From NCBI GenBank assembly GCA_020350885.1, contig CP070727.1, forward strand, positions 1,077,231 through 1,141,230: a stretch of DNA of 64,000 nucleotides, written 5' to 3'. The notes under the pieces are model-generated. The model was given only the letters and a program-made list of their open reading frames with translations, was not told where the DNA came from and did no database searches. The translations under genes and the position numbers were made by a program. Positions 17,404 to 25,174 of this stretch are shown piece by piece; the first letter of the stretch is position 1, and each line of letters starts with the position of its first letter. The DNA comes from a bacterium. Its GTDB lineage: Bacteria > Krumholzibacteriota > Krumholzibacteriia > Krumholzibacteriales > Krumholzibacteriaceae.

Positions 17404-18465
17404 TCAGGGAACGAAGATAACCCTTTTCTCGAGTTTGTGTTCGAATGCAAGTGGCACGATCTCGTTTATGGAATCCAGCGGGTGCTCTTCGATGTTATCC
17501 AGCAGGTTGATACTGCCCTTCAAGACCTTTTCTACGACCGCCGGGTAATGCTCGGGCATGCATCCCCAGTTCCCGAATAGGTCGGCATCGAATGCCATGA
17601 CGTTGCTGAGCCTGACCTGCACCTTGTCCATCGTGAAGCCCACGATTCCCACGACACCGGCGAAGGAAAGCAGCGAGAAGGCGCTGTTTTGTCCTGCGGC
17701 TGTACCGCTGGTCTCGAAGATTTTCCATCCGTACTTCGGCAATTTGTTCTCTTTGACGATCGTACGGACGTTTCCCTTGATGTCCTTTTCGGAGAGGTCT
17801 TTTGCATTGATGCTGAAATCCGCCCCCAGTTTTACCGCCTTGTCGAGCTTGGAATCGTCTATGTCGATCGCGATGACCGACGCACCTGCATCCTTGGCAA
17901 GCTGGGCCATATAGATACCGATTCCCCCCACGCCGATGACGACAGCCAGATCACCCTTCTTCAAATTACTCCTTTGCAGGGACTGGTACGGTGTGGTAAC
18001 GGCGTCGGCGATCACTGAGAGTTGGGAAACCTTGAAGCCGCCGGTATCGTCGGGAAGCCGGCAGAGAAAACGGCCGGGAACCGTGATGTGGCTTGCAAAA
18101 CCGCCGTTGAAATCGTTCCCCGGCATCTTCTGTTGCCTGCAGATGTTGCTCCTGCCGCTCTTGCACAGATCGCATTCCCCACACGGTAGAACCGCCGGAA
18201 TAATTACGTTCTTACCTACGAGCGCATCGAACGAGGGGCCTGCGGCAACGACCTCACCGCTGATCTCGTGTCCGAGTATCAGCGGCAGCTCGGCGTTTGT
18301 CCGGACATTGCCACTCATGAATCCGAGGTCCGTGTGGCAGAGACCGCAGCCGGCCACCTTCACGATAACGTCGTCGTCGCCAACACCATCGATCGTAAAC
18401 TCTTTCTTTTCCAGCGGTGATCCCGCCTCCGTGAAAAAGTATCCATGTGCCTTCGTAGATTGCAT
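17404..18465 (-). CDS. had: 6-hydroxycyclohex-1-ene-1-carbonyl-CoA dehydrogenase (zinc-type MDR family)
   Basis: 353 residues, with TAAGGAGGAG before the ATG. It is a zinc-dependent medium-chain dehydrogenase: catalytic zinc ligands Cys43 (GLCHTD) and His66 (GHE), structural zinc Cys95, Cys98, Cys101 and Cys109, and Rossmann motif GVGGIGIYMAQLAK. The opening (KAHGYFFTEAGSPLEKKEF) and the DLGFMSGNVRTNAELPLILGHE segment match Had proteins of anaerobic benzoate degraders as I recall them. It oxidises 6-hydroxycyclohexenoyl-CoA to the 6-oxo compound with NAD. It lies 79 bases upstream of dch in the same direction. The ring hydrolase oah, which normally follows, is not in the window. Confidence 0.87.
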   Translation of the reverse strand: MQSTKAHGYFFTEAGSPLEKKEFTIDGVGDDDVIVKVAGCGLCHTDLGFMSGNVRTNAELPLILGHEISGEVVAAGPSFDALVGKNVIIPAVLPCGECDLCKSGRSNICRQQKMPGNDFNGGFASHITVPGRFLCRLPDDTGGFKVSQLSVIADAVTTPYQSLQRSNLKKGDLAVVIGVGGIGIYMAQLAKDAGASVIAIDIDDSKLDKAVKLGADFSINAKDLSEKDIKGNVRTIVKENKLPKYGWKIFETSGTAAGQNSAFSLLSFAGVVGIVGFTMDKVQVRLSNVMAFDADLFGNWGCMPEHYPAVVEKVLKGSINLLDNIEEHPLDSINEIVPLAFEHKLEKRVIFVP

Positions 18466-18508
18466 ACTCTCCTCCTTAATAAGTAATCAGGTCACAGTCA
18501 AGTGTGCC

Positions 18509-18520
18509 GAACGCACGTTC
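18509..18520. promoter_or_regulatory. Operator-like inverted repeat GAACG-CA-CGTTC
   Basis: Perfect 5-base arms with a 2-base spacer, sitting in the divergent promoter region between had (minus) and the SDR operon (plus). Position and symmetry suit a repressor site for a dimeric regulator; no such regulator gene is adjacent. Confidence 0.35.
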
Positions 18521-18585
18521 TGAGATTGTACTCCTTTCACCACCACCTCTCAAGTACTTTGGTTTTCCACATTTCAAGGTGGCAC

Positions 18586-18614
18586 TTGACAGAACCCCAT
18601 ATTTATTATATGCT
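18586..18614 (+). promoter_or_regulatory. Sigma-70-type promoter of the SDR-thiolase operon
   Basis: TTGACA (18586-18591, full consensus), a 17-base spacer, then TATGCT (18609-18614). The predicted start near 18621 gives a leader of about 78 bases to the ATG at 18699. Confidence 0.6.
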
Positions 18615-18698
18615 TTTTCGCCTTAATGCAGTGAAGTCCAAGACATTGGATATCAATTAGTTATCAATGTAATTGCCGATTAGATGGAGGAATGATTC

Positions 18699-19448
18699 AT
18701 GGATCTTGGTTTGGAAGGTAAGGGCGCCATCGTCACGGGAGGCAGCTTGGGTATAGGCACCGCCGTTGCCCTTGGGCTGGCGGAGGAAGGCTGCAACGTT
18801 GCCATCAACTACCGCCGCCACGACGCCGAGGCCAAGGAGGTCGTCCGGAAGATCGAGAAGATGGGTCGGAAGGGACTGGCGGTCAAGGCCGATGTCTCCA
18901 GCTACGACGATGCGCAGAACATGGTGCAGGCCGTGATCAAGGAATTCGGCCGGCTCGATATCATGGTCTGCAACGCCGGCATCAACTGGGATGGTGTGAT
19001 CTGGAAGATGTCGGAGAAGCAATGGGACACGGTTATCAACGTGAATCTCAAGGGCTACTTCAACTACAACAAGGCCGCAGCCATGGTTTTCAAGGATCAG
19101 AAATACGGCAAGATCGTGAATATCTCCTCCATAAACGGTCTCAGGGGTAAATTCGCCCAGACCAATTACTCCGCCTCGAAAGGCGGGGAGATCGCCATGA
19201 GCAAAGCCCTGGCCAGGGAGCTCGGCAAGTTCAATGTGAATGTCAATGTAGTGGCGCCCGGCATGGTCATGACCGAGATGGCCCGCAGTGTACCGCCAGA
19301 GTTCCTCAACAAGGCGGTGGATGAGACCGTCTTGGGAAGGATAGCATCTCCGGAGAACTGTGCGGATGTCGTGGTGTTTCTCTGCTCGGACAGGGCTCGC
19401 CATATCACCGGTGAGATAATTCAGGTCGACGGCGGCCAGTACATATAG
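18699..19448 (+). CDS. Short-chain dehydrogenase/reductase, probable 3-hydroxyacyl-CoA dehydrogenase
   Basis: 249 residues, with GGAGG before the ATG. A classical SDR: cofactor motif TGGSLGIG (residues 13-20), NAGINWDG, and catalytic Ser144, Tyr157 and Lys161 (YSASK). The C-terminal FLCSDRARHITGEIIQVDGGQYI is typical of FabG-like reductases. As the first gene of an operon with thiolase, DUF35 protein, a second thiolase-like protein and a HAD-crotonase fusion, it most likely oxidises a 3-hydroxyacyl-CoA intermediate, for example 3-hydroxypimeloyl-CoA or a benzylsuccinate-type acyl-CoA. The substrate is inference from context. Confidence 0.8.
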   Translation: MDLGLEGKGAIVTGGSLGIGTAVALGLAEEGCNVAINYRRHDAEAKEVVRKIEKMGRKGLAVKADVSSYDDAQNMVQAVIKEFGRLDIMVCNAGINWDGVIWKMSEKQWDTVINVNLKGYFNYNKAAAMVFKDQKYGKIVNISSINGLRGKFAQTNYSASKGGEIAMSKALARELGKFNVNVNVVAPGMVMTEMARSVPPEFLNKAVDETVLGRIASPENCADVVVFLCSDRARHITGEIIQVDGGQYI

Positions 19449-19461
19449 GAGGCAATGAGTT

Positions 19462-20616
19462 ATGGCAAGAGTTGGAATCATCGGGATCGGGCATGGGGTA
19501 TTCGGCCGTCGCAGTGATGCCACCGTTCAGGAGCTGGCATTCGAGGCGTTCAGGGCTGCGATGGAAGATGCCGGCATCGAGAAGGATGATCTCGATGCAT
19601 CGGTGATCGGGTCGGTCCCGGAGTATCACAAGCAGCGTTCACTCCCCGGCGTGGTTCAGGAATATCTCGGTCTGGTACCCAAGCCGACATGGCTCACCGA
19701 GGTAGCCTGCGCTTCGGGAAGCGCGGCGATACGCACGGCCTGGATGTCGATCAAGGCCGGCATTCACGACATCGTGGCGGTGATCGGCTGCCAGAAGATG
19801 ACAGAGCTCACGACACCCGAAATCCTCGCCCTCATGGGCAGGGTCGGGGAGGTGCAGTGGGAGTCGGTGTTCGGAACGACCTTCCCAGCGTACTATGCGA
19901 TGTTCGCCAGGCGGCATATGCACGAGTTCGGAACGACCCACGACCAGATGCTCCAGGTGGCGATTAAAAACCACTTCTACGGGGCAAAGAACTCCTGTGC
20001 GCTCTTTCAGAAAGAGATCACCATGGAGAAGGCCCTGGAATCTGAGGAGGTGGCGACACCATTCCATGTATACGACTGCTGTGCGAATGCGGATGGCGCA
20101 GCCTGTGTCATTCTTGCAAAAGAAGACCGGGCCAAGAAGATCTCGAAGAAACCAGTGTGGCTGGACGGGATGGGGTGTGCGACGGCCAGCATGTCGGTGC
20201 TGAGGCGGCCGAACTTGGTCGGCCTGCCGAGCGCGGAAGAAGCGGCGCGGGTCGCTTACGAGATGGCCGGAGTAGGTCCGAAGGATATAAAGGTGGCACA
20301 GGTGCACGACTGTTTCACCATCGCTGAGATCATGGCCTACGAGGATCTGGGATTCTGCAAGAAGGGCGAGGGTGGAAAGCTCATCGAGGAGCGTCAAACC
20401 TATATCGAGGGAAAGATACCCGTCAATGTGGACGGCGGCCTCAAGGCGAAGGGGCATCCGATCGGTGCGACGGGTGTATCCCTGACATACGAGATCACAA
20501 AACAGCTCAGGGGTGAGGCGGGGGAGCGCCAAGTCAAGGGCGCCGATATCGGCCTTACCCATAATGTTGGTGGCATCGGACAGTATTGCTTCGTACAGGT
20601 ATTGAGGAGGAGTTAG
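19462..20616 (+). CDS. Thiolase (SCP2-type acetyl-CoA acyltransferase, BbsB-like)
   Basis: 384 residues. Thiolase-superfamily residues are visible: nucleophile Cys83 (EVACASGSAA), His282 (VHDCFTIAE), and His332 in GGLKAKGHPIGATG. The C-terminal LTHNVGGIGQYCFVQVL replaces the usual CGGGG loop, as in SCP2-type thiolases that need a DUF35 partner. That partner is encoded four bases downstream. It would cleave a 3-oxoacyl-CoA to acetyl-CoA plus a shortened acyl-CoA. The thiolase plus DUF35 pair is the arrangement of BbsB and BbsA in anaerobic toluene degradation. The exact substrate here is unknown. Confidence 0.84.
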   Translation: MARVGIIGIGHGVFGRRSDATVQELAFEAFRAAMEDAGIEKDDLDASVIGSVPEYHKQRSLPGVVQEYLGLVPKPTWLTEVACASGSAAIRTAWMSIKAGIHDIVAVIGCQKMTELTTPEILALMGRVGEVQWESVFGTTFPAYYAMFARRHMHEFGTTHDQMLQVAIKNHFYGAKNSCALFQKEITMEKALESEEVATPFHVYDCCANADGAACVILAKEDRAKKISKKPVWLDGMGCATASMSVLRRPNLVGLPSAEEAARVAYEMAGVGPKDIKVAQVHDCFTIAEIMAYEDLGFCKKGEGGKLIEERQTYIEGKIPVNVDGGLKAKGHPIGATGVSLTYEITKQLRGEAGERQVKGADIGLTHNVGGIGQYCFVQVLRRS

Positions 20617-20619
20617 ACG

Positions 20620-21072
20620 ATGTTCAAGTGGTTCGGACTGGTAAACTTTGCGCCGTTTACAAAGGTGACCGATTTCGCCCAGCATCTGAAGGACGGGCAT
20701 CTCAAAGGATCACGCTGCAAGAAGTGTGGCGCAACGTCCTTCCCCCCGCGGGCGGACTGCGAAGTATGCATGAGTGGGGATTTCGAGTTCTTCGAGATGA
20801 GTGGAAAGGGCACCGTTCATACGTATACAAAGATCGTTGCGGCTCCGACCGGTTTCGAAGGCGTGAGTCCCTATATCGTCGGGGTTGTCGATCTCGAGGA
20901 GGGGGGCAGGGCTCTGGCATGGTTCGGTGAGACCATACAGGAAGAGGAGATCGAGATCGGCATGGAGATTCAGATGGTTCCGCAGATATTCGAGGAGTTG
21001 GAAGATATCAAGGTATACTACAGCCTGGAGAAGCCCGGCACGACCTGGGCGGTAACGGATTCCGCCCGCTGA
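20620..21072 (+). CDS. DUF35 OB-fold/zinc-ribbon partner of thiolase (BbsA-like)
   Basis: 150 residues. A zinc ribbon is formed by Cys33, Cys36, Cys47 and Cys50 (CKKC...CEVC). It is followed by an OB fold beginning GDFEFFEMSGKGTVHTYTKI and containing PYIVGVVDLEEGGRALAWF. DUF35 proteins are small obligate partners of SCP2-type thiolases and help handle the acyl-CoA intermediate. The gene begins four bases after the thiolase stop, with the ribosome site inside the thiolase end, so the two should be made together. Confidence 0.85.
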   Translation: MFKWFGLVNFAPFTKVTDFAQHLKDGHLKGSRCKKCGATSFPPRADCEVCMSGDFEFFEMSGKGTVHTYTKIVAAPTGFEGVSPYIVGVVDLEEGGRALAWFGETIQEEEIEIGMEIQMVPQIFEELEDIKVYYSLEKPGTTWAVTDSAR

Positions 21073-21165
21073 GGGAGCTGCCGCGTTTTCCTGGGATAGC
21101 CACCAGATGATGCGCAACCGTTATTATTATCCGGGGAAAATAATCGACGTTAAAAGGAGGTTCCG

Positions 21166-22362
21166 ATGAAAAAGGGAAATCCGATGTTTTCCAGGGCCAG
21201 GATTCCGTACGGTACCTGGGGAAGCAGCTTCTTTCCGGCCTGGCAGATGTCTCCGCTGGCCCAGGTCAACATAGCCCAATTTGCGGGTGAAGCTGCGAAC
21301 TATATCTTCAACAAGAGGAAAGTGCCCAAGAATACGCTGGACTATCTCATAATCGGCTCGACCGTCCCCTGGCACTGGAAGTTCTGGACCGCACCGCTCG
21401 TCTCGAGCCTCCTTGGGCACCGGCTGCCCGGCTATCACATGGAGCAGGCGTGTGCGACCGGACTCCAGGCCACAGTTCTTGCAGGAATGGAAGTTCAAAG
21501 CGGGGCCAACGATGTCGTCGGAGTATTGACGTTCGACCGTACAAGCGATTCACCGGTGGGGGTGTTTCCCGAGCGCCGGGCCTACGAGAGAACATTCGCG
21601 TTGAGCGATGTCTGGGACAACTTCGGCTTCGATCCGGCCACCGGAAATGCGATGATCACAACGGCCGGTATCGCCGCACGTAAGCACAAGCTCGACCGCC
21701 GGGAGGTGGACGAGTGTGCGTTCTACCGTTACAAGCAGTACTTCGAGACACTGGAGTCCGGATTCCTCGACCGCCTTCTCTTCCCCTTCGAGCTGTTGAA
21801 TGTTCAGGGTCGTCCTCTGGGGAAGGTCGACTCCGATGCCGGCGTGCGCCAGGTGACACTGGGGGGGTTGCGTGGGATGCATGAGTTGGACACTTGTGTT
21901 ACGAGTGGAACCCAGACGCACGCCTCCGACGGGATGGCAACACTGCTGGTCACATCGAAGGCGAAGGTGAAGGAGCTGAGCACCCGCCCCGAGATCGACA
22001 TTCAGTTCATAGCCAAGGCGGAGGTCAGGACGGGTCCCAGTCTCATGCCCGAGGCGCCGACACTGGCGGTTCAGAAGTTGCTCGGGCGGACCGGTTTCAC
22101 AATGGATGATATCGCCGTTGTCAAGAACCACAATCCCTTTGCGGTCAACGATGTCATCTTTTCCAGGGTCATGAATTACGACTGGCATAATATGAACAAG
22201 ACGGGCTGCCCGCTGGTATGGGGGCACCCGCAGGGACCGACGCTCACCCGTGCGTTGATCGAGGGGCTGGAAGAGGCGGTGGATCTCGGTGGAGGGCACG
22301 TGCTGATGTTCGGGTGTGCCGCGGGTGATGTCGGAATAGCAGCTATCCTGAAAGTATCGTAA
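21166..22362 (+). CDS. Thiolase-superfamily protein, second copy
   Basis: 398 residues, with AAAAGGAGG before the ATG. A candidate nucleophile is Cys96 (QACATGLQA), with His322 in KNHNPFAVND and His354 in GCPLVWGHPQGPTLTR. The C-terminal MFGCAAGDVGIAA takes the place of the CGGGG motif. It differs clearly from the SCP2-type enzyme upstream and lies closer to classical acetyl-CoA acetyltransferases. With the adjacent HAD-crotonase fusion it could complete an entire beta-oxidation round. 94 bases separate it from the DUF35 gene, and the HAD-crotonase gene follows after 14 bases. Confidence 0.8.
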   Translation: MKKGNPMFSRARIPYGTWGSSFFPAWQMSPLAQVNIAQFAGEAANYIFNKRKVPKNTLDYLIIGSTVPWHWKFWTAPLVSSLLGHRLPGYHMEQACATGLQATVLAGMEVQSGANDVVGVLTFDRTSDSPVGVFPERRAYERTFALSDVWDNFGFDPATGNAMITTAGIAARKHKLDRREVDECAFYRYKQYFETLESGFLDRLLFPFELLNVQGRPLGKVDSDAGVRQVTLGGLRGMHELDTCVTSGTQTHASDGMATLLVTSKAKVKELSTRPEIDIQFIAKAEVRTGPSLMPEAPTLAVQKLLGRTGFTMDDIAVVKNHNPFAVNDVIFSRVMNYDWHNMNKTGCPLVWGHPQGPTLTRALIEGLEEAVDLGGGHVLMFGCAAGDVGIAAILKVS

Positions 22363-22376
22363 GGAGGCAACGGGCA

Positions 22377-24467
22377 ATGGCGAATACTATGAGAGAAGCA
22401 ACACTCAAAACTCTGGGACTGGGAACGGTCCTGGATATCTTTCGAAATGGAAAGCTGCCGGCCACCGCAGGCGGTCTGGTGGACAGAGTCTTCGGCAAGG
22501 CGGGTAGTCGCGGATCGCTCGTCGTCTCGGGAGCCAACGGGATCGTGGGGGCCGGGAAATCGATGCAGCTCGGCTCGCGGCTCCGGCCGTTCGATGTACC
22601 CGTCGTGGCTCTTGATTTCCCCGGTACCCCGGATGGAATCGGCATGCAGTATCCTGGTCTCGTGAGGGGTTTCGGCCGGGAGCAGGCCGGTAGGATAATG
22701 GAGAATGTCATCAGCCTGCGCTACGACGGCACCCATCTGCCGGAGAGGCTCAACGGATACAAGCCGCGCTTTCTCCTCGAGGCGATCCCGGAGGTCCTCG
22801 ACATCAAGAAAAAGCACTACAAGCTCTTCCGGTCGTCCTATCCCAAGATAGATATCCGTTCGGTGACGTCGGGTTTCCCCAGCTCTCAGCTCGGAGTTGG
22901 TATCGCACACCCGGCGTTTCCCCACGAGATAAACAAGATCTGGGAGATCGTGGAGTCGAAGCCGTCCCCCGGCACGCAGCTCTTCTGGGCGCTGGGCATG
23001 ATCCCGATCCCGGTGAGCGACGACTGGTCATTTGTTCTGGATGTCCTCTTCTGCGGCCTGATGGCTGCCGGCACGAGGTACCATGAGGCCTCGAACATGC
23101 CCTATTGGAAGATGGACAAGTATATACGAAAGCACCTGGGCCCGAATCCGTTTCGGGCACATGACGTGATCGGAGCTAAAGGTGCGAATTTTCTCACGTG
23201 GTCGTGCCTGCATCATTGCGGCAAGAACTACGGTGCGGTCTTCGAGCCCACACGGGAGCTCGTCGAGCGCAAGGAGAGCGGTCAGAACTGGTACCCCATG
23301 AACCACTTCCGTCCTCTCGTCGACTGGTCGTTGGAGGGTGAAGAGGAGGAGGAGTTTAAGACCTGGATCCTGGGACCGCTCTACCAGATGACAAGCCTCC
23401 TACTGCGCGAGAAGCGTTCGCATCTCTCCCACATGAATGCAATCGGCGAGCTCTGCGCGCAGTTCCGCCACGGTATCCTGGCGGCGATCCGCAGGCTCGG
23501 CGCCGATACAGTACTTGACCTCGTGAAGAGATACCACAAGCTGCATCCCGAAGCCGCCAAGAAGTCCTGGTACCCCGATGTATTCGGAACAATCGAGGGT
23601 GCCGATTGGCAGCAGCTTTACGTCAACGCAGAGCACGACGGAAACGCGGGCGTGATCACGATCAGCCGCGAGAGCTACAACAGCGATGTCGATGCGGAGC
23701 TGAACCGTGCGATCGATTGGCTGAAGGGCGAGGGGATCGAGCGTGTCATCCTCACGGGCGATTTCCATCTCTCGACACAGATGATCGGGGCCGATACGAG
23801 TGAGTTCTACGCCGGCCTGAACGATTCGAAAGCGGGACTCAAGGTCGCCAAGTCCTGGTCCCAGACGGCCCGGCGTCTGCACGACGAGTTCAAGGTCTCG
23901 GTCGGTTTCGTAAACGGCAAGCGTTGCCTGGGGGGACTTCTCGAGCTGCTCACGCATTGCCACTACATGGTTGCGCTCGAGGACGCCGAGCTGGGCCTGC
24001 CGGAGGTGACCCTTCCCGTCGTTCCCGGCATGGAGGGCTGTCACTGGCCGTTCCGAAAGACGGATGCCAAGAAATGGCCGAAGCTCTTCGAGCTGCTGCT
24101 TACGGGGAGGCCGTTCAAGGCGAAGGAAACGGTCGGATGGCTCGCAGATTATGCAGGCCCCATGGACAAGGCCATACAGAAGACCTGGAAGATCGTCACG
24201 GGTGGTGCACACGGCCTAAAGATGCGGAAGGTCAAGACCGGCCCGCTGAAGGGGCTCCCGAAATCGGTCCGCGGCATGAAGAGCCCGGACGATCCGGCCC
24301 TGGAGGCCACGCGGAAGGCGATCGTGGATAATGTGCGGGAATCGTGCGGTGCGACGTTGGCCGAGGCGCTCGATATCCAGTCGAAGCATGCGGCCGGCTT
24401 CATGACCGGGCCGCTCTGCCGCAAGGGAAGGATCGGCGCCGAATATACCAAGACGATAGTGGTGTGA
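22377..24467 (+). CDS. Fusion of 3-hydroxyacyl-CoA dehydrogenase (N) and enoyl-CoA hydratase/crotonase (C)
   Basis: 696 residues. The N-terminal half has a Rossmann motif near residue 52 (SGANGIVGAGKSMQLGSRL), the acidic end of beta-2 (VVALDFPGT), and HPAFPHEINKIWEIV with His178 in the place of the catalytic His of 3-hydroxyacyl-CoA dehydrogenases. The C-terminal half from about residue 420 is crotonase-like: RCLGGLLELLTHCHY (residues 516-530, Glu523), then AELGLPEVTLPVVPGMEGC. FadB-type enzymes have these domains in the opposite order. The cofactor loop GANGIVG and the long basic C-terminus are divergent, so substrate range may be unusual. Last gene of the operon. Confidence 0.78.
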   Translation: MANTMREATLKTLGLGTVLDIFRNGKLPATAGGLVDRVFGKAGSRGSLVVSGANGIVGAGKSMQLGSRLRPFDVPVVALDFPGTPDGIGMQYPGLVRGFGREQAGRIMENVISLRYDGTHLPERLNGYKPRFLLEAIPEVLDIKKKHYKLFRSSYPKIDIRSVTSGFPSSQLGVGIAHPAFPHEINKIWEIVESKPSPGTQLFWALGMIPIPVSDDWSFVLDVLFCGLMAAGTRYHEASNMPYWKMDKYIRKHLGPNPFRAHDVIGAKGANFLTWSCLHHCGKNYGAVFEPTRELVERKESGQNWYPMNHFRPLVDWSLEGEEEEEFKTWILGPLYQMTSLLLREKRSHLSHMNAIGELCAQFRHGILAAIRRLGADTVLDLVKRYHKLHPEAAKKSWYPDVFGTIEGADWQQLYVNAEHDGNAGVITISRESYNSDVDAELNRAIDWLKGEGIERVILTGDFHLSTQMIGADTSEFYAGLNDSKAGLKVAKSWSQTARRLHDEFKVSVGFVNGKRCLGGLLELLTHCHYMVALEDAELGLPEVTLPVVPGMEGCHWPFRKTDAKKWPKLFELLLTGRPFKAKETVGWLADYAGPMDKAIQKTWKIVTGGAHGLKMRKVKTGPLKGLPKSVRGMKSPDDPALEATRKAIVDNVRESCGATLAEALDIQSKHAAGFMTGPLCRKGRIGAEYTKTIVV

Positions 24468-24544
24468 CGCAGCGGATTAGCCGCCGAGCACCCCCATCAT
24501 ACCCATTCCGCTGCGCCACTACTGCAACGAGTCTTATCGTCGGC

Positions 24545-24609
24545 CTACCCAGCCGCAGCGGGTCCTGTCGCTGGTCTACCCCGCCGCAGCGGGTCCTGTC
24601 ACCGGCCTA
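24545..24609. repeat. Tandem 31-bp direct repeat (about two copies plus a partial)
   Basis: Units begin at 24545, 24576 and 24607 with CTACCC. The first two share GCCGCAGCGGGTCCTGTC and differ at a few positions; the third keeps only its first bases. The array lies between convergent operons and leads directly into a strong GC-rich hairpin. Confidence 0.65.
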
Positions 24610-24644
24610 CCCCACCGTGCTCGCTTGCGCTCCGCGCGGTGGGG
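24610..24644. terminator. GC-rich hairpin between convergent operons
   Basis: A perfect 8-base stem CCCCACCG/CGGTGGGG encloses TGCTCGCTTGCGCTCCGCG. A further GGGGGCCCC and GGCGCC follow. No T-run follows on either strand, so it may be a structural or REP-like element and not a classical terminator. Confidence 0.5.
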
Positions 24645-24682
24645 GCCCCGCTCGGCGCCACCCGCTGCTTCACTGATCAGCT

Positions 24683-25171
24683 TTACCCACCGAATCCCTG
24701 ATTGTCACCCGCCGCCTCCTCCCACTCTTGGAGACGGTGCATCGCCCCATTTGTCAACTCATCGACTGCATACGCAACCGGTTTGCTCAATGTACCGCCT
24801 ATAGTCAGGTACTCTGGTATTTCAACCGCAAAAATCTGGATCACGTCTGGAATGCTGAGACCGAGGTTTTTACCGATCGACAGCACTTCCGGTAGCCCTG
24901 CATAATGCGGTGACATGCCGGGAATCGGCCTGAGTTCGTCAAATGCCATTTCGAAGACCGTTCCGGATGGATAGTCACCGGAATGGAACGCGTCAAGAAT
25001 AATAACCCGGTCATACCCGACCAACACGTCGAGCAACGCTATTCCGGCTTCATTGCATTCCATAATATCAATGTGTTCGCCAACAATGTTACGGAGCCGC
25101 CGGGCTGCAACAAGACCCACCGCATCATCGCTTAACATATCATTACCAAGACCCAGAATCAGTGTTTTCAT
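24683..25171 (-). CDS. [NiFe]-hydrogenase maturation endopeptidase (M52/HycI family)
   Basis: 162 residues. The family start MKTLILGLGNDMLSDDAVG is present, and the three positions that bind nickel in HybD-type proteases are acidic or His: Asp16, Asp60 (LDAF) and His89 (SPHY). It removes the C-terminal tail of the hydrogenase large subunit after nickel insertion. Its gene lies three bases after the large-subunit gene, whose product has a cleavable 26-residue tail after the last ligand, so the pairing is consistent. Last gene of the hdr-mvh operon. Confidence 0.88.
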   Translation of the reverse strand: MKTLILGLGNDMLSDDAVGLVAARRLRNIVGEHIDIMECNEAGIALLDVLVGYDRVIILDAFHSGDYPSGTVFEMAFDELRPIPGMSPHYAGLPEVLSIGKNLGLSIPDVIQIFAVEIPEYLTIGGTLSKPVAYAVDELTNGAMHRLQEWEEAAGDNQGFGG

Positions 25172-25174
25172 CGC

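Noticed and set aside
18580..18596. Sigma-54 promoter starting at TGGCAC 18580-18585
   Set aside because: The -12 element is missing; the same region contains a much better TTGACA/-10 pair.
24545..24617. CRISPR array
   Set aside because: Repeats are directly adjacent with no spacers and no cas genes are present.
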